NCBI RefSeq assembly: GCF_007991275.1
Contig: NZ_BJYA01000001.1
Span: 62,001 to 126,000, forward strand
Source: Alkalibacillus haloalkaliphilus
GTDB lineage: Bacteria > Bacillota > Bacilli > Bacillales > Alkalibacillaceae
Reading direction: 5' to 3'
DNA length: 64,000 nt
Numbering within the stretch: position 1 is the stretch's first letter; each line of letters starts with the position of its first letter. The position numbers and the translations under genes are program-made. Under the pieces are notes generated by a model, which did no database searches, had not been told where the DNA came from, and was given only the letters and a program-made list of their open reading frames with translations. Shown in pieces: positions 1-9,371 of this stretch.

Positions 1-468
1 ACTGTTAATATGTGCTACCGACAAGGCTTCTTCAGATAGGTCAGACGCATAGACTTTAGCTTCTGGCCATTCTTTCTTTAACGTAATAGCTATAATGCCA
101 CTTCCTGTCCCTAAATCAATAACCGTTTGCGGATTTTTCACTTCGTTTAATAACGCTACAATTAATTCTTCCGTTTCAGGCCTCGGAATAAGTACACGAC
201 CATCTACATAGAAAGACCTGTCATAAAACTCGACTTCATTAGTAAAATGCTCAATTGGTTTACCTGATTCAGCGTGATCTTTAACCCAAGAGATGAACTC
301 GTGCTCAATGTGCGGGTCAACATAGTCGGTTTGCATCGCTAAAAATTGGGCTTGGTTAACACCTAACAAATAACGTAACAAGAGTTCTGCGACACGCTCT
401 TCACGGTTATGCTCTTTTAAAAAAGAAGAAGCCCAAGTGCGGGCTTCCCTTACTGTTCGCTTTGTCAT
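1..468 (-). CDS. prmC: Release factor glutamine methyltransferase PrmC (N-terminal part, cut by window edge)
   Basis: PrmC uses S-adenosylmethionine to methylate the glutamine of the GGQ motif of release factors in the cytoplasm. The 156 visible codons begin MTKRTVREARTWASSFLK, contain the helical N-terminal substrate-recognition domain, and then the SAM-binding motif I (VIDLGTGSGIIAI, about residues 115-130). The catalytic NPPY motif would lie beyond the window edge. The ATG at 468 lies one base after the prfA stop, so the two are translationally close and in one operon, the normal pairing of PrmC with its substrate RF1. Family assignment is by motif plus context. Confidence 0.93.
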   Translation of the reverse strand, partial: MTKRTVREARTWASSFLKEHNREERVAELLLRYLLGVNQAQFLAMQTDYVDPHIEHEFISWVKDHAESGKPIEHFTNEVEFYDRSFYVDGRVLIPRPETEELIVALLNEVKNPQTVIDLGTGSGIIAITLKKEWPEAKVYASDLSEEALSVAHINS

Positions 469-469
469 C

Positions 470-1540
470 TTATTCACCGATTTCTTCTAATTTAGACGTT
501 TGTTCTTCAATCGTTAACCTTTCAACGATTTCATCAATCTTACCTTCAACAATTTGGTCTAACTTATTAATCGTTAAACCGATACGGTGATCTGTCACAC
601 GGTTTTGTGGGTAGTTGTAAGTACGAATACGTTCAGAACGGTCACCCGTACCAACTGCTGATTTACGGTTTTCATCTAACTCATCTTGTTGTTCTTTCTG
701 ATACATTTCATAAATACGGGCACGAAGTACTTTCATCGCTTTTTCTTTGTTTTTAATTTGCGATTTTTCATCCTGACACGATACGACAACGCCTGTTGGT
801 TCGTGTGTTAAACGAACGGCTGACATTGTTGTATTTACACTTTGACCACCAGGACCACTTGAAGCGAATGTGTCTACGCGAATATCTTTTTCGTTAATAT
901 CAATTTCAACTTCTTCTGCTTCAGGTAATACGGCAACTGTTGAGGTTGATGTATGGATACGGCCACCTGACTCAGTGTCTGGAACACGTTGTACACGGTG
1001 TGCGCCATTTTCGTATTTCAAGCGTGAGAAGGCACCTTTACCATTAATCATAAAGATGATCTCTTTATAACCACCAACGTCTGCTTCGTGTGACTCAATG
1101 ACTTCAATGCGCCAGCCTTGCGTTTCTGCATAGCGAGAGTACATACGGTATAAGTCGCCTGCGAATAATGCCGCTTCATCACCACCAGCAGCACCACGGA
1201 TCTCCATAATAACGTTTTTATCATCGTTCGGGTCTTTCGGAATAAGTAGTAATTTCATTTCTTGTTCTAATGTTTCAACTTCTGGTTGTAACTCTTCTAA
1301 TTCTTCTTTAGCCATTTCGACCATGTCTTCATCTGATTCATCTGATAACATGACTTTGGCGTCTTCTATTTGCTCTGTAATCTCTTTATAACGGCGATAC
1401 TTATCAACTACTGCTTGTAGTTCTGCTTGTTCTTTTGAGTATTCGCGTAATTTATTGGAATCATTAATGACCTCGGGATCCATTAGTAAGTCGGTTAATT
1501 GGTTATAACGGTCCTCAAGGTTTTGTAATTTATCGAACAT
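470..1540 (-). CDS. prfA: Peptide chain release factor 1
   Basis: RF1 recognises UAA/UAG in the ribosomal A site and triggers hydrolysis of peptidyl-tRNA. The start is taken as the ATG at 1540, which gives 356 residues, the usual Bacillus length. A GAGGTG Shine-Dalgarno lies eight bases upstream, whereas the longer GTG-initiated reading would start inside that ribosome site. Visible motifs are the PxT codon-recognition tripeptide (PDT, about residues 187-189, in [14 protein letters not shown]) and the universal GGQ (about residues 231-233, in [12 protein letters not shown]). The N-terminal 100 residues are acidic and coiled. It is followed directly by prmC. The 5' side is a 900-base repeat-rich gap. 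Confidence 0.97.
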   Translation of the reverse strand: MFDKLQNLEDRYNQLTDLLMDPEVINDSNKLREYSKEQAELQAVVDKYRRYKEITEQIEDAKVMLSDESDEDMVEMAKEELEELQPEVETLEQEMKLLLIPKDPNDDKNVIMEIRGAAGGDEAALFAGDLYRMYSRYAETQGWRIEVIESHEADVGGYKEIIFMINGKGAFSRLKYENGAHRVQRVPDTESGGRIHTSTSTVAVLPEAEEVEIDINEKDIRVDTFASSGPGGQSVNTTMSAVRLTHEPTGVVVSCQDEKSQIKNKEKAMKVLRARIYEMYQKEQQDELDENRKSAVGTGDRSERIRTYNYPQNRVTDHRIGLTINKLDQIVEGKIDEIVERLTIEEQTSKLEEIGE

Positions 1541-1649
1541 ATTAACGTCCACCTCTAACTATTCTGTTTATTACTCCACATTATATCATACCATAAAAAG
1601 TGAAAAAATTTCGTCGCAAACCTATAAAGTTTTTCTCAAGGCATATCTT

Positions 1650-1714
1650 TAAAATTAGTATGAAAGAATATGGCTGATTTATGTAATGCTACACGTTTAA
1701 TCAAACGTTTGATT
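1650..1714. repeat. Direct repeat copy 1 with TAATCAAACGTTTGATTA-type palindrome
   Basis: The segment 1651-1686 matches 2282-2317 at all but one position and both are followed, after a few unrelated bases, by the palindrome core AATCAAACGTTTGATT. The two copies are in the same orientation and bracket about 560 bases of hairpin repeats. They could be the duplicated ends of an inserted unit or a duplicated gene-end segment. Confidence 0.75.
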
Positions 1715-1751
1715 GAATCTTAACATAGCTTTATCAAAATGCTTCGCTTTT

Positions 1752-2180
1752 ACCCACAGGGCACAAGCTCTATTATCATCGCTACATCAAAATGCTTCGC
1801 TTTCCGCGGGCACGGCTCGAGCCAGGCAACTTCATCGAAACTGCATCTTTGAAACTTGCACCGAGGAAGCCTGCTTCGGAGCATTGCTTGTAGACGCAGG
1901 TGCATCACTCGGCCCAAAGAACGGGGCCTGTGGGGTCTCGAGACTCGTGCTGTTCCCGCTGGAGTCTACGCATTTTGATTCCGCTTATTACTGCTCACCT
2001 AACACAGAAGTGGCTATGTCTTCTTGTTTTAATTAGTTATCTTCTCTCTATTTCTAGTGTTTTCGCACTGGGGAATGTGCACTTCTCTCCCCATTATCTG
2101 AAGCCGTGCCCCTGCATAGAAAACACTGCGACAAACAGCTAGCGACGTTTGAGCAGATGTTGCACTTGTGCCCTGTGGGT
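1752..2180. repeat. Outer hairpin pair enclosing copy A
   Basis: ACCCACAGGGCACAAG at 1752-1767 is perfectly complementary to CTTGTGCCCTGTGGGT at 2165-2180. The left member is preceded by another ATCAAAATGCTTCGCTTT block (about 1735-1751), the signature of the hairpin element, so this appears to be a second element copy whose loop now contains copy A. Confidence 0.6.
1786..1979 (+). repeat. Palindromic hairpin element, copy A
   Basis: Arms ATCAAAATG (1786-1794) and CATTTTGAT (1971-1979) enclose the conserved block CGCTTTCC on the left and GGAGTC on the right, then a second stem CCGCGGG opposite CCCGCTGG with one bulged base, inner CTCGAG/CTCGAG pairing and an apical GGCCC-loop-GGGGCC hairpin. 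The layout recurs at 3017-3160 (inverted), 32058-32181 and 37949-38053 with different but still complementary arms. It is a non-coding structured repeat; no gene is inferred. Confidence 0.8.
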
Positions 2181-2280
2181 GCAATCGTCCGCCGAAAGCG
2201 AATCACAAACCACCCGTTCATTCATCAACTTCTTTAATAACCGTTGTAATAATGGACAACACCACATTTAGTATAGAGCC

Positions 2281-2343
2281 TAAAATTAGTATGAAAGAAT
2301 ATGGGTGATTTATGTAATCTGTCTTAATCAAACGTTTGATTAA
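2281..2343. repeat. Direct repeat copy 2 with TAATCAAACGTTTGATTA-type palindrome
   Basis: Second copy of the repeat at 1650-1714, same orientation, 36 of 37 aligned bases identical over the first part, ending in a perfect 18-base palindrome followed by a T run (TTTTTT at about 2344-2349), which makes it terminator-like on the plus strand. Confidence 0.75.
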
Positions 2344-2349
2344 TTTTTT

Positions 2350-2911
2350 GGGTTCTAGGTCAAATGTTGGAGTGCCCATTTGGGCACTCCTTATTTATGC
2401 CATGTGTCCTTGTACATGTTTATACTAGTGATGTAATAACACTTTTCGGCGCAATCGATCAAAGCGCCGAAATCCAAATACTGTTCTGTTTTTTAAGAAG
2501 AGATTCACTAACCATATCAAACCGGCTCATAACTGTCTTTGGTGAGATACCAAACCGATGCGCTGTATCCTTAAACGTTTTACCGTGGATTGTTTCAAGC
2601 CCTAAGGCTTGATTAAACTCCTGTGACTGCCTTTGGTAGCGTGCCAAAAGGTCACTCGGTTCACCAAAACGCTTCCGGCAAGATGACTGATGACATTGAT
2701 AACGACGTTTATGGTACCAAACGATAGTAGGTCGATTAAATAAGCGATTGTGTTTAATCTTTTGCCAGCGATAGTCGTGAATCTTTTGTGTTGATGTTTG
2801 ACAAACAGGGCAAGGTGTCATCTCACGTGGGCGTTCAACATATATGTGATAGTATCCATTTTCCTTTCGTATATCAATTACTTGAAAGCTTTCCAATCCT
2901 GGTAATGTCAT
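2350..2911 (-). mobile_element. Remnant of an ISL3-family insertion sequence
   Basis: The segment carries the N-terminal third of an ISL3-type transposase (2459-2911) and, downstream of it, GGTTCTAGGTCAAATGTT (2351-2368), which resembles the terminal inverted repeats of ISL3 elements (as recalled, not searched). A perfect hairpin GGAGTGCCCA/TGGGCACTCC follows at 2369-2390. The catalytic two thirds of the transposase are gone, so the element cannot move by itself. The opposite terminal repeat was not recognised; a hairpin at 2921-2988 lies where it might be. Confidence 0.65.
2459..2911 (-). pseudogene. Truncated ISL3-family transposase
   Basis: About 150 residues remain from the ATG at 2911 (MTLPGLESFQVIDIRK). 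Visible are the zinc-finger-like CPVCQTST with a later histidine-rich stretch (YHKRRYQCHQSSCRKRF) typical of the ISL3 N-terminal zinc-ribbon, and a helix-turn-helix around KTFKDTAHRFGISPKTV. Full family members are roughly 400 residues or more with a DDE nuclease domain, which is missing. The reading frame ends with a TGA inside a small GC-rich hairpin (2443-2471), probably at the deletion junction. It is taken as non-functional. Confidence 0.8.
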
Positions 2912-3016
2912 GATGCATAAGCACGCAACTCCCTTTGTTTTTGTTTTGTTGGTATAAAACAAGGATAACAAATAGGGAGTTAGTGTGCTTTTTGTATTTC
3001 TGGTTGAAGCACAGAG

Positions 3017-3160
3017 TTGGTATCAGGTGAGGAGCGAAGGTGGCGACTCCAGCGGGAACAGCACGAGTCTCGAGACCCCACAGGCCCCGTTCTTTGGGCC
3101 GAGGAGGCTCGAGCCGTGCCCGCGGAAAGCGTCCACCGAGAGCGGATCACCTGATACCAA
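3017..3160 (-). repeat. Palindromic hairpin element, copy B (inverted)
   Basis: TTGGTATCAGGTGA (3017-3030) and TCACCTGATACCAA (3147-3160) form a perfect 14-base outer stem. Read on the minus strand the interior has GGTGG/CCACC, CGCTTTCC, CCGCGGG, a CTCGAG pair, the GGCCC/GGGGCC apical hairpin, CCCGCTGG and GGAGTC, the same order as copy A. The interior is almost identical to copy A while the arms are entirely different. Confidence 0.8.
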
Positions 3161-3256
3161 CGGTTCAGGTAAAAGACACCCAACCTTTTTAGTAAGAAAT
3201 TGTACAGCTGCCCCAACAAATATTTTAGATCCATTTTTTAGGCTATACAATACGGA

Positions 3257-3282
3257 AAACTCGACTAGTGTAGTCGAGTTTT
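3257..3282 (-). terminator. Rho-independent terminator after tdk
   Basis: AAAACTCGACTA and TAGTCGAGTTTT pair perfectly around a 3-base loop, eight bases past the tdk stop codon, with T runs on both strands. Confidence 0.85.
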
Positions 3283-3289
3283 ATCTCTT

Positions 3290-3916
3290 TTAATATTCAT
3301 TTGAATGGGTTGAAGATACGCGTGTTCCGAGTCTTGGATGGTTTGGTACTTCATGGTGATGACGGCAACGCGGTTCATATGATTCAGATGCTCCGACTAA
3401 AATGACAGGGTCATCATAAGATGCTGGTTTGCCATCAATTAGACGTTGGGTACGGCTTGCTGGTGAGCCGCAAATTGGGCAAATGGCATTTAGTTTTGTA
3501 ACGTTTTCTGCTAATGCTAATAGCTCTGGTAGCGAGCCAAATGGTTCTCCGCGGAAATCTTGGTCTAAGCCGGCAACGACGACACGTATGCCACGGTCAG
3601 CTAAATGTTGAGCAATATCAACGACGTTCTCGCTAAAGAACTGTACTTCATCAATTCCGACAATGTCAACTTGGTCGTCAACTTGATCTAGTATTTCACT
3701 AATATCATCGATCGGTCGAGCAATAATTGAGTTGCCGTTGTGAGAGACGATTGATTCATCATCGTAACGATTATCAATTGCTGGTTTAAAAACACGTACA
3801 TTTAAATTACCGTATGTAGCACGGCGAACACGACGAATTAATTCTTCTGATTTTCCTGAAAACATGCTGCCACAGATTACTTCAATCCAACCGCTATGTT
3901 TCATCACATACATCAT
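3290..3916 (-). CDS. tdk: Thymidine kinase
   Basis: Phosphorylates thymidine to dTMP with ATP in the salvage pathway. The 208-residue product has the P-loop GSMFSGKS (about residues 16-23), the DEVQFF Walker-B-like motif near residue 90 and a structural zinc site (CPICG and a later CRHHH). The start chosen is the ATG at 3916, six bases from a GAGGTG ribosome site; the next codon but two is also ATG and cannot be excluded. It sits alone between terminators, downstream of rpmE2 and rho as in B. subtilis. Confidence 0.95.
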   Translation of the reverse strand: MMYVMKHSGWIEVICGSMFSGKSEELIRRVRRATYGNLNVRVFKPAIDNRYDDESIVSHNGNSIIARPIDDISEILDQVDDQVDIVGIDEVQFFSENVVDIAQHLADRGIRVVVAGLDQDFRGEPFGSLPELLALAENVTKLNAICPICGSPASRTQRLIDGKPASYDDPVILVGASESYEPRCRHHHEVPNHPRLGTRVSSTHSNEY

Positions 3917-3974
3917 ATTCAGCACCTCGTTTAACAATCTTTTACAAATTTTGCATTGAATTTAATAAAAAAAT

Positions 3975-3999
3975 GGTGCCCATTTGTTTATGGGTTACC
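3975..3999 (-). terminator. Hairpin with T run upstream of tdk
   Basis: On the minus strand GGTAACCCAT pairs with ATGGGCACC (one bulge) and is followed by a T-rich run. It lies about 60 bases before the tdk start and after the larger rpmE2 terminator, so it is either a second terminator or a leader attenuator. Confidence 0.5.
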
Positions 4000-4040
4000 C
4001 TTATTATGAACAAATATAATAGCTATTTCTTATAAAAAAT

Positions 4041-4134
4041 AAAAAAAGCCGACCGTACAAGCCAAGCACCACAACATAGATGATATAAAGTTATATAATC
4101 TAGTATGGTGTTTAGCTGAGTTGAACGGTCAGCT
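4041..4134 (-). terminator. Long hairpin terminator after rpmE2
   Basis: GCTGACCGT near 4125-4133 pairs with ACGGTCGGC near 4048-4056 on the minus strand, with a second inner pairing around the ACCA/TGGT segments, and the stem runs into seven T residues. It follows the L31 gene by about 20 bases. Confidence 0.7.
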
Positions 4135-4155
4135 CCTTGTGTTGAATTGCCAGTA

Positions 4156-4401
4156 TTATGACATGTTGTACTTTTTCTTGAAGCGGTCTACACGGCCACC
4201 AACTTTGTCAGCTTTTTGCTTACCAGTGTAGAACGGGTGTGAAGCAGAACTGATTTCAACACGGATTAATGGGTACGTATTACCGTCTTCCCATTCAATT
4301 GTCTCTTCAGACTCCATTGTTGAACCGCTTAGGAATTTGAAATCAGAGCTTGTATCTAAAAATACAACTTTGCGATATTCCGGGTGAATACCTTCCTTCA
4401 T
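4156..4401 (-). CDS. rpmE2: 50S ribosomal protein L31, type B
   Basis: Component of the large ribosomal subunit near the central protuberance. The 81-residue product starts [14 protein letters not shown] and has no cysteines, so it is the zinc-independent C-minus type rather than the Zn-binding CxxC form. The start is the ATG at 4401 with a strong AAGGAGG eight bases upstream; a GTG nine bases earlier lies too close to that site. In B. subtilis the gene at this spot (downstream of rho) is the zinc-binding form. Whether this genome also has a zinc form cannot be seen here. Confidence 0.93.
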   Translation of the reverse strand: MKEGIHPEYRKVVFLDTSSDFKFLSGSTMESEETIEWEDGNTYPLIRVEISSASHPFYTGKQKADKVGGRVDRFKKKYNMS

Positions 4402-4542
4402 GATTAACACTCCTCCTTGCCCTGAATCCTTTGTGGAATCAGAGTTGATTTAAAACCGTCTATAGACGGGAGCTAACTTCTACAAGTCATACAGAGTGAT
4501 TATACCAACTCGACATTTATTTTGCAAGGTGTTTTAGACAAC

Positions 4543-5817
4543 TTAGTTCTTCCCTTGCATTTCATCGTCCATGATCTTGAAGAACTCTTCGTTCGTTTTA
4601 GAAGAGCGTATTCGACGTAAGAATCGGTCTAAGAAACCGTGTTGATCTTGCATCGTTTTACGAATTGCCCACGTCTTATCTAGCTGTTCTTTCGGAATCA
4701 ATAGTTCTTCTTTACGTGTACCAGAACGTAGTACATCAATAGCTGGGAAGATACGTCGTTCAGCCATGCTACGGTCTAAGTGTAACTCCATGTTACCTGT
4801 ACCTTTGAACTCTTCATAAATAACATCGTCCATACGTGAACCTGTATCAACTAATGCTGTTGCAAGTACAGTTAAGCTTCCACCTTCTTCAATGTTACGC
4901 GCTGCACCGAAGAAACGTTTCGGACGGTGGAATGAAGCTGGGTCGATACCACCAGATAAAGTTCGTCCACTTGGTGGGATGACTAGATTGTAAGCACGTG
5001 CTAGACGTGTAATACTATCCATTAAAATGATAACGTCTTGTTTATGTTCTACTAGTCGCATAGCACGATCTAGTACAAGTTCAGACACTTTAATATGATT
5101 TTCTGGTACTTCATCGAAAGTCGAGCTTACAACGTCTACATCGGCTGCAACAGAACGTTCAATGTCTGTTACTTCCTCTGGTCTTTCATCAATGAGTAAA
5201 ATGATCAGTTTTGAGTCTGGGTGATTTTCAGAGACGCTATTAGCAACTTCTTTTAAAATTGATGTTTTACCCGCTTTTGGCGGTGCAACGATTAGTCCAC
5301 GCTGACCGAACCCGACTGGTGCCATCATATCGATAATACGTGTCGATAATAGGTTACGAGTCGTTTCTAAATGCATTTTACGGTCAGGATATAGTGCTGT
5401 TAAACCTGGGAAGTGAATACGTTCTTTTGCACTTTCAGGGTTATCACCGTTTACAGCATCAACATGTAATAAACCGAAGTAACGTTCATTTTCTTTCGGC
5501 GGTCTTGCTTTACCTGATACTAAGTCACCGTTACGTAAGTCGAAACGACGGATTTGCGACGCTGAGATGTAAATATCTTCAGGGCTTGGCGCATAGTTAA
5601 TTGGACGTAGAAATCCGAAGCCTTCTGACTGAATGATTTCAAGTACGCCGTCGACGAACAGTTTACCGTCTTTTTCTGTTTGCGCTTTTAAGATCGCAAA
5701 GATTAATTCTTTTTTGTTTAATTTTGCATAATAAGAAACGCCTAAATCACGTGCTAAAGCATATAGTTCCTTTAGCGTCTTCGTTTCTAATTGTGCAATC
5801 GTCATTGGGTTTGACAC
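4543..5817 (-). CDS. rho: Transcription termination factor Rho
   Basis: Hexameric RNA helicase that ends transcription of untranslated RNA. The 424-residue product has the Rho N-terminal helix bundle (to about residue 50), an RNA-binding cold-shock-like domain (GFGFLRP, about 70-115) and the RecA-type ATPase with Walker A APPKAGKTS, Walker B LIILLIDERPEEV and the secondary-site loop GGIDPASFHRPKRFFG. A GTG at 5817 with a GTGGTG site five bases upstream is preferred; an internal ATG at 5805 (MTIAQLE) has no ribosome site. It stands between the glpX and rpmE2 hairpins. Confidence 0.96.
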   Translation of the reverse strand: MSNPMTIAQLETKTLKELYALARDLGVSYYAKLNKKELIFAILKAQTEKDGKLFVDGVLEIIQSEGFGFLRPINYAPSPEDIYISASQIRRFDLRNGDLVSGKARPPKENERYFGLLHVDAVNGDNPESAKERIHFPGLTALYPDRKMHLETTRNLLSTRIIDMMAPVGFGQRGLIVAPPKAGKTSILKEVANSVSENHPDSKLIILLIDERPEEVTDIERSVAADVDVVSSTFDEVPENHIKVSELVLDRAMRLVEHKQDVIILMDSITRLARAYNLVIPPSGRTLSGGIDPASFHRPKRFFGAARNIEEGGSLTVLATALVDTGSRMDDVIYEEFKGTGNMELHLDRSMAERRIFPAIDVLRSGTRKEELLIPKEQLDKTWAIRKTMQDQHGFLDRFLRRIRSSKTNEEFFKIMDDEMQGKN

Positions 5818-6012
5818 AAAAACACCACGCTTTATTAATTTTTACATTATGTTTAATTCTAATTAAATGGAAAATAAAGATTTTGGGATTGTTTGTCTTT
5901 ATTCTTTGAGAAGAATTTTTTATTCGGGGTATAGCTTCTATATTGTATCGTTTTTAAGTTGAGTGCGCAAGTTTATCTTAGAAAAGCGACTAATCCAATA
6001 TATCTAATGAAA

Positions 6013-6043
6013 CTAAGGCTGAGTCGATTGACTGCAGCCTTAG
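6013..6043 (-). terminator. Hairpin after glpX
   Basis: CTAAGGCTG and CAGCCTTAG pair perfectly around a 13-base loop 20 bases past the glpX stop; the T run on the minus strand is weak (TTTCATT). Confidence 0.6.
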
Positions 6044-6062
6044 TACAATTATAGACAATTTT

Positions 6063-7031
6063 TTAATCTTTAATGACGAGATCTGGCTTTTTCTTCAAGC
6101 TATGTGTCCCATCAATGAAGCGAACTGTTCCTGATTTAGCACGCATAACAACTGTTTCTGTAGTTGCTTTGTCGCCTCTAAATTGAACGCCTTGTAGTAA
6201 TTCTCCGTCTGTAATGCCTGTTGCTGCGAAAATGGCATCATCGCCACCACATAAGTCGTCCATTTTTAACACGCGATTAACGTCTTCAATGCCCATCTTA
6301 CGGCAACGCGCTTCTTGTTCTTCATCAACTGGCTTTAGTCGGCCTTGGATTTCTCCACCAAGTGCTTTTAGACCGATTGCTGAGAGTACGCCTTCAGGTG
6401 CACCACCGACACCCATCAAAACATCAACACCTGTATGGTCGAAGGCAGCATTAATTGATGCAGCTACGTCTCCATCTGGAATGAGCTTAATGCGAGCACC
6501 TGCTTCACGAATTTCTTTAATTAATTGATCGTGACGAGGACGGTTTAATACAACGACGACGATATCTTCAATGTCTTTACCTTTAGCTTCTGCAACCGCT
6601 GTTAAATTTTGTTCAACTGATGCATCTAAATCAATTTTGCCAACAGATTCTGGTCCAACGGCAATTTTCTCCATATACATATCTGGTGCGTGAAGTAAGC
6701 GTCCACGATTTGCGATTCCAACTACGCAAAGTGCATTCCATGTACCTAATGCAACGATATTCGTTCCTTCAACTGGGTCAACCGCAATATCTACTTCAGG
6801 CCCTTCTCCAAGTCCTACTTCTTCTCCTATGTATAACATCGGAGCTTCGTCTTTTTCCCCTTCACCGATCACGACAGTTCCTCTCATTGGAACTGTATCG
6901 AATACTGTTCGCATCGCTTCTGTAGCTGCACCGTCTGCTTCTTCTTTCTCTCCACGGCCCATCCATCGCGCTGATGCTAAGGCAGCTGCTTCTGTAACAC
7001 GTGCAATTTCCATTGATAAACTTCTTTCCAT
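6063..7031 (-). CDS. glpX: Fructose-1,6-bisphosphatase class II
   Basis: Hydrolyses fructose 1,6-bisphosphate to fructose 6-phosphate in gluconeogenesis. The 322-residue length is typical of GlpX. Visible metal-site motifs are [12 protein letters not shown] (about residues 56-67) and the lithium-sensitive-phosphatase signature DPVEGT (about 86-91). The ATG at 7031 has a GGGGGAGG site. It lies 38 bases after murA and in the same direction, the usual rho-glpX-murA order. It fits a gluconeogenic role next to transaldolase. Confidence 0.95.
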   Translation of the reverse strand: MERSLSMEIARVTEAAALASARWMGRGEKEEADGAATEAMRTVFDTVPMRGTVVIGEGEKDEAPMLYIGEEVGLGEGPEVDIAVDPVEGTNIVALGTWNALCVVGIANRGRLLHAPDMYMEKIAVGPESVGKIDLDASVEQNLTAVAEAKGKDIEDIVVVVLNRPRHDQLIKEIREAGARIKLIPDGDVAASINAAFDHTGVDVLMGVGGAPEGVLSAIGLKALGGEIQGRLKPVDEEQEARCRKMGIEDVNRVLKMDDLCGGDDAIFAATGITDGELLQGVQFRGDKATTETVVMRAKSGTVRFIDGTHSLKKKPDLVIKD

Positions 7032-7069
7032 CGTTATGTCCTCCCCCGTTTTCTCTAATCCCTTATCGT

Positions 7070-8356
7070 TTATGCGTTTTGGAACATTCTTATATCTTCA
7101 TCTGTCATTTGTTCGCGCCAGACGTTCGCACCTAAGATTTTAAGCTTTTCGGTTATTCCGTCATAGCCACGTTCAATATGATTAATGCCAACAACTTCTG
7201 TAACTCCATCAGCCATAAGACCTGCTATGACTAAGCATGCACCTGCACGTAAGTCACTTGCTTTTACTTTGGCACCTTCTAAAGGTGATTTGCCAGTTAT
7301 AACTGCTGAACTTCCTTCAACTTTTATATTCGCATTCATTCGACGAAGTTCATCGACATGTTTAAAACGCGCTTGATAGATCGTATCTGTTACAATGCTT
7401 GTTCCATGCGCTTGTGTGAGTAAAGCTGTAAAAGGTTGTTGTAGGTCGGTCGGGAATCCTGGGTAAACTAACGTTTTAATATCAACGCTAGACAGTTCAC
7501 GATTGCCTCGAACGACTAAATAATCTGTTCCTTCTTCAATTTCAACGCCCATCTCACGGAGCTTAGCTGTTAACGATTCTAGGTGTGTTGGGATGACGTT
7601 ATCAATATGCACTTCTTCGCCTTTTGCAGCTGCTAAAATCGTATAAGTTCCTGCTTCAATACGGTCAGGTATAATTGTATGTTGGCATCCTTTTAGTGAA
7701 TCGACACCTTCTATTCGGATGACATCAGTACCTGCCCCTTTAATATTAGCACCCATACTATTTAGTAACGTCGCAACATCAATGATTTCCGGCTCTTTCG
7801 CTACGTTTTCAATGGTCGTTTTACCTTTTGCCCGTACCGCTGCAAGCATAATATTAATCGTCGCACCAACACTTGGAACATCGAGGTAAATTTTCGCTCC
7901 AATTAATTCATCAGCTTTTAAGTAAATGGCACCTTGTTCGTTTGTTACTTCAGCACCTAAAGCTTCAAAACCTTTAATATGCTGATCGATCGGGCGTGGG
8001 CCTAAGTCACAACCACCCGGTAAACCGATAACCGCTTTTTTAAAACGGCCGAGCATTGCACCCATGAAATAATAAGAGGCACGCAATTTCTTCACACGTC
8101 CATTAGGCAGTGGCATTGCTACCATTTCAGATGAATCAATCGTCACTTCATCACCGTTTTGCGATACGTCACCTCCGATATCACGTAGCAATTCTTTTAA
8201 TATTTGAATGTCAGAAATATTCGGAAGACCTTCAATTGTTACTTCTGATTCGGCTAAGATCGTAGCTGGTAATAAAGCTACTGCGCTGTTTTTCGCTCCA
8301 CTTATCCGAACTTCTCCATTTAATTGGTGGCCTCCTTCGATTAGTAACTTTTCCAT
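7070..8356 (-). CDS. murAB: UDP-N-acetylglucosamine 1-carboxyvinyltransferase (second paralogue type)
   Basis: First committed step of peptidoglycan synthesis: transfer of enolpyruvate from PEP to UDP-GlcNAc. The 428-residue protein begins [16 protein letters not shown], has the KNS substrate lysine ([13 protein letters not shown], about residues 20-32) and the catalytic cysteine in [13 protein letters not shown] (about residue 117), the site modified by fosfomycin. Firmicutes often have two MurA proteins; the copy linked to tal and rho in B. subtilis is MurAB (MurZ), hence the symbol. The start ATG has a GAGGGG site. Confidence 0.93.
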   Translation of the reverse strand: MEKLLIEGGHQLNGEVRISGAKNSAVALLPATILAESEVTIEGLPNISDIQILKELLRDIGGDVSQNGDEVTIDSSEMVAMPLPNGRVKKLRASYYFMGAMLGRFKKAVIGLPGGCDLGPRPIDQHIKGFEALGAEVTNEQGAIYLKADELIGAKIYLDVPSVGATINIMLAAVRAKGKTTIENVAKEPEIIDVATLLNSMGANIKGAGTDVIRIEGVDSLKGCQHTIIPDRIEAGTYTILAAAKGEEVHIDNVIPTHLESLTAKLREMGVEIEEGTDYLVVRGNRELSSVDIKTLVYPGFPTDLQQPFTALLTQAHGTSIVTDTIYQARFKHVDELRRMNANIKVEGSSAVITGKSPLEGAKVKASDLRAGACLVIAGLMADGVTEVVGINHIERGYDGITEKLKILGANVWREQMTDEDIRMFQNA

Positions 8357-8438
8357 ACGAATACCCCTCGTCGCAATTTTATGGTCGTATACGTTCGTGA
8401 TGCTTCGTCTAGTTGTAGTATGTGCGCTTTTTCAATAA

Positions 8439-9089
8439 TCATTCTTGATTAGCTTTTTCCCAATCGTTCAAAAACTTTTCAATGCCTTGGTCTGTCAGTG
8501 GATGTTTCACTAACTGTTGGATGACACCGAATGGAATTGTTGCAATGTGTGCACCACGTAATGCCGATTCTGATACGTGCATTGGGTGACGAACACTTGC
8601 CGCAATGATTTCTGTATCAATACCATGTATATCAAAAATTTGTGCAATTTCTTTGATTAAGTTTAACCCGTTTTGACCGATGTCATCTAAACGTCCTAAA
8701 AATGGCGAAACGTATGTTGCACCAGCACGAGCTGCAAGTAACGCTTGGTTAGCAGAGAATACTAATGTAACGTTCGTTTTAACACCTTGGTCAGTTAATG
8801 ATTTACACGCTTTTAGTCCTTCAAGTGTCATCGGAAGTTTAACTGTAATGTTTGGAGCGATTTTCACTAATTCTTCTGCTTCTTTTAACATTCCTTCAGC
8901 ATCTTCAGAGATCACTTCTGCACTGACTGAACCTTCTGTTACTTCTTGTGTAATTTCTTTAAGGCGATCGTGAAAAGAGACGCCTTCTTTAGCAACTAAT
9001 GATGGGTTTGTTGTCACTCCTGATAAGATGCCTAAAGCGTTAGCTTCTTTAATTTCATTAAGATTCGCTGTATCGATAAAAAATTTCAT
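8439..9089 (-). CDS. tal: Transaldolase (small, fructose-6-phosphate-aldolase-like form)
   Basis: Transfers a dihydroxyacetone unit between sugar phosphates in the non-oxidative pentose phosphate pathway. The 216-residue length matches the short MipB/TalC subfamily. It begins [16 protein letters not shown], with the Schiff-base lysine in NITVKLPMT (about residue 84) and [10 protein letters not shown] near 28-37. In B. subtilis (ywjH) it lies next to fbaA; here fbaA is missing and a small unknown ORF and the Spo0F-like gene follow. Confidence 0.93.
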   Translation of the reverse strand: MKFFIDTANLNEIKEANALGILSGVTTNPSLVAKEGVSFHDRLKEITQEVTEGSVSAEVISEDAEGMLKEAEELVKIAPNITVKLPMTLEGLKACKSLTDQGVKTNVTLVFSANQALLAARAGATYVSPFLGRLDDIGQNGLNLIKEIAQIFDIHGIDTEIIAASVRHPMHVSESALRGAHIATIPFGVIQQLVKHPLTDQGIEKFLNDWEKANQE

Positions 9090-9161
9090 AACACGTTTTC
9101 CCCTTTATGACTTAGTTTAATAATAATGCATACACGAAAAGGCCAACCCATTTCGCATGGA

Positions 9162-9371
9162 TCAGCCGTTGAATATAAGTTTATACTTTTGGTTCAGACA
9201 CATGTCCCTTATTTCATCAAGGGTAGAGTTTAAGCCATAACAAAGCTGAGCAGCACGATCAGAAACACCATTTGTAGTAGGTGCTTGCGTTTCTGCTCCT
9301 TGTAGGACAGCTTGTACGACTTGACCTTTACCATTTGATAAAAAAGGCACAATTGTTTCCTCCCATGTCAT
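9162..9371 (-). CDS. Small protein of unknown function
   Basis: A 69-codon reading frame (MTWEETIVPFLSNGKG...) lies between the Spo0F-like gene and tal in the same direction, in the place that fbaA occupies in relatives. No domain is recognised. It is neither clearly membrane nor secreted, and has two cysteines. The ATG sits inside a 14-base palindrome (CATGTCATGACATG, 9364-9377) and no clear ribosome site precedes it, so it may be a chance ORF. Kept because of position, orientation and lack of any competing gene. Confidence 0.4.
   Translation of the reverse strand: MTWEETIVPFLSNGKGQVVQAVLQGAETQAPTTNGVSDRAAQLCYGLNSTLDEIRDMCLNQKYKLIFNG

Larger units (their letters stand above)
1541..2349. other. 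Repeat-rich gene-free region upstream of prfA
   Basis: No credible gene is seen; short ORFs here coincide with repeat sequence. The stretch holds a pair of near-identical direct repeats near its two ends, one full copy of the palindromic hairpin element, a second outer hairpin pair enclosing it, and a further 9-base inverted pair at 2056-2064/2119-2127. The prfA promoter is presumably close to 1541-1650, but no convincing -35/-10 pair was picked out. Confidence 0.6.

Noticed and set aside
1713..2142. Plus-strand ORFs upstream of prfA
   Set aside because: They run through the palindromic repeats, have no ribosome site and recur only as repeat translation. The same is true of the frames at 2980-3293.
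2350..2911. Active insertion sequence
   Set aside because: The transposase lacks its whole catalytic part and the second terminal repeat was not found.
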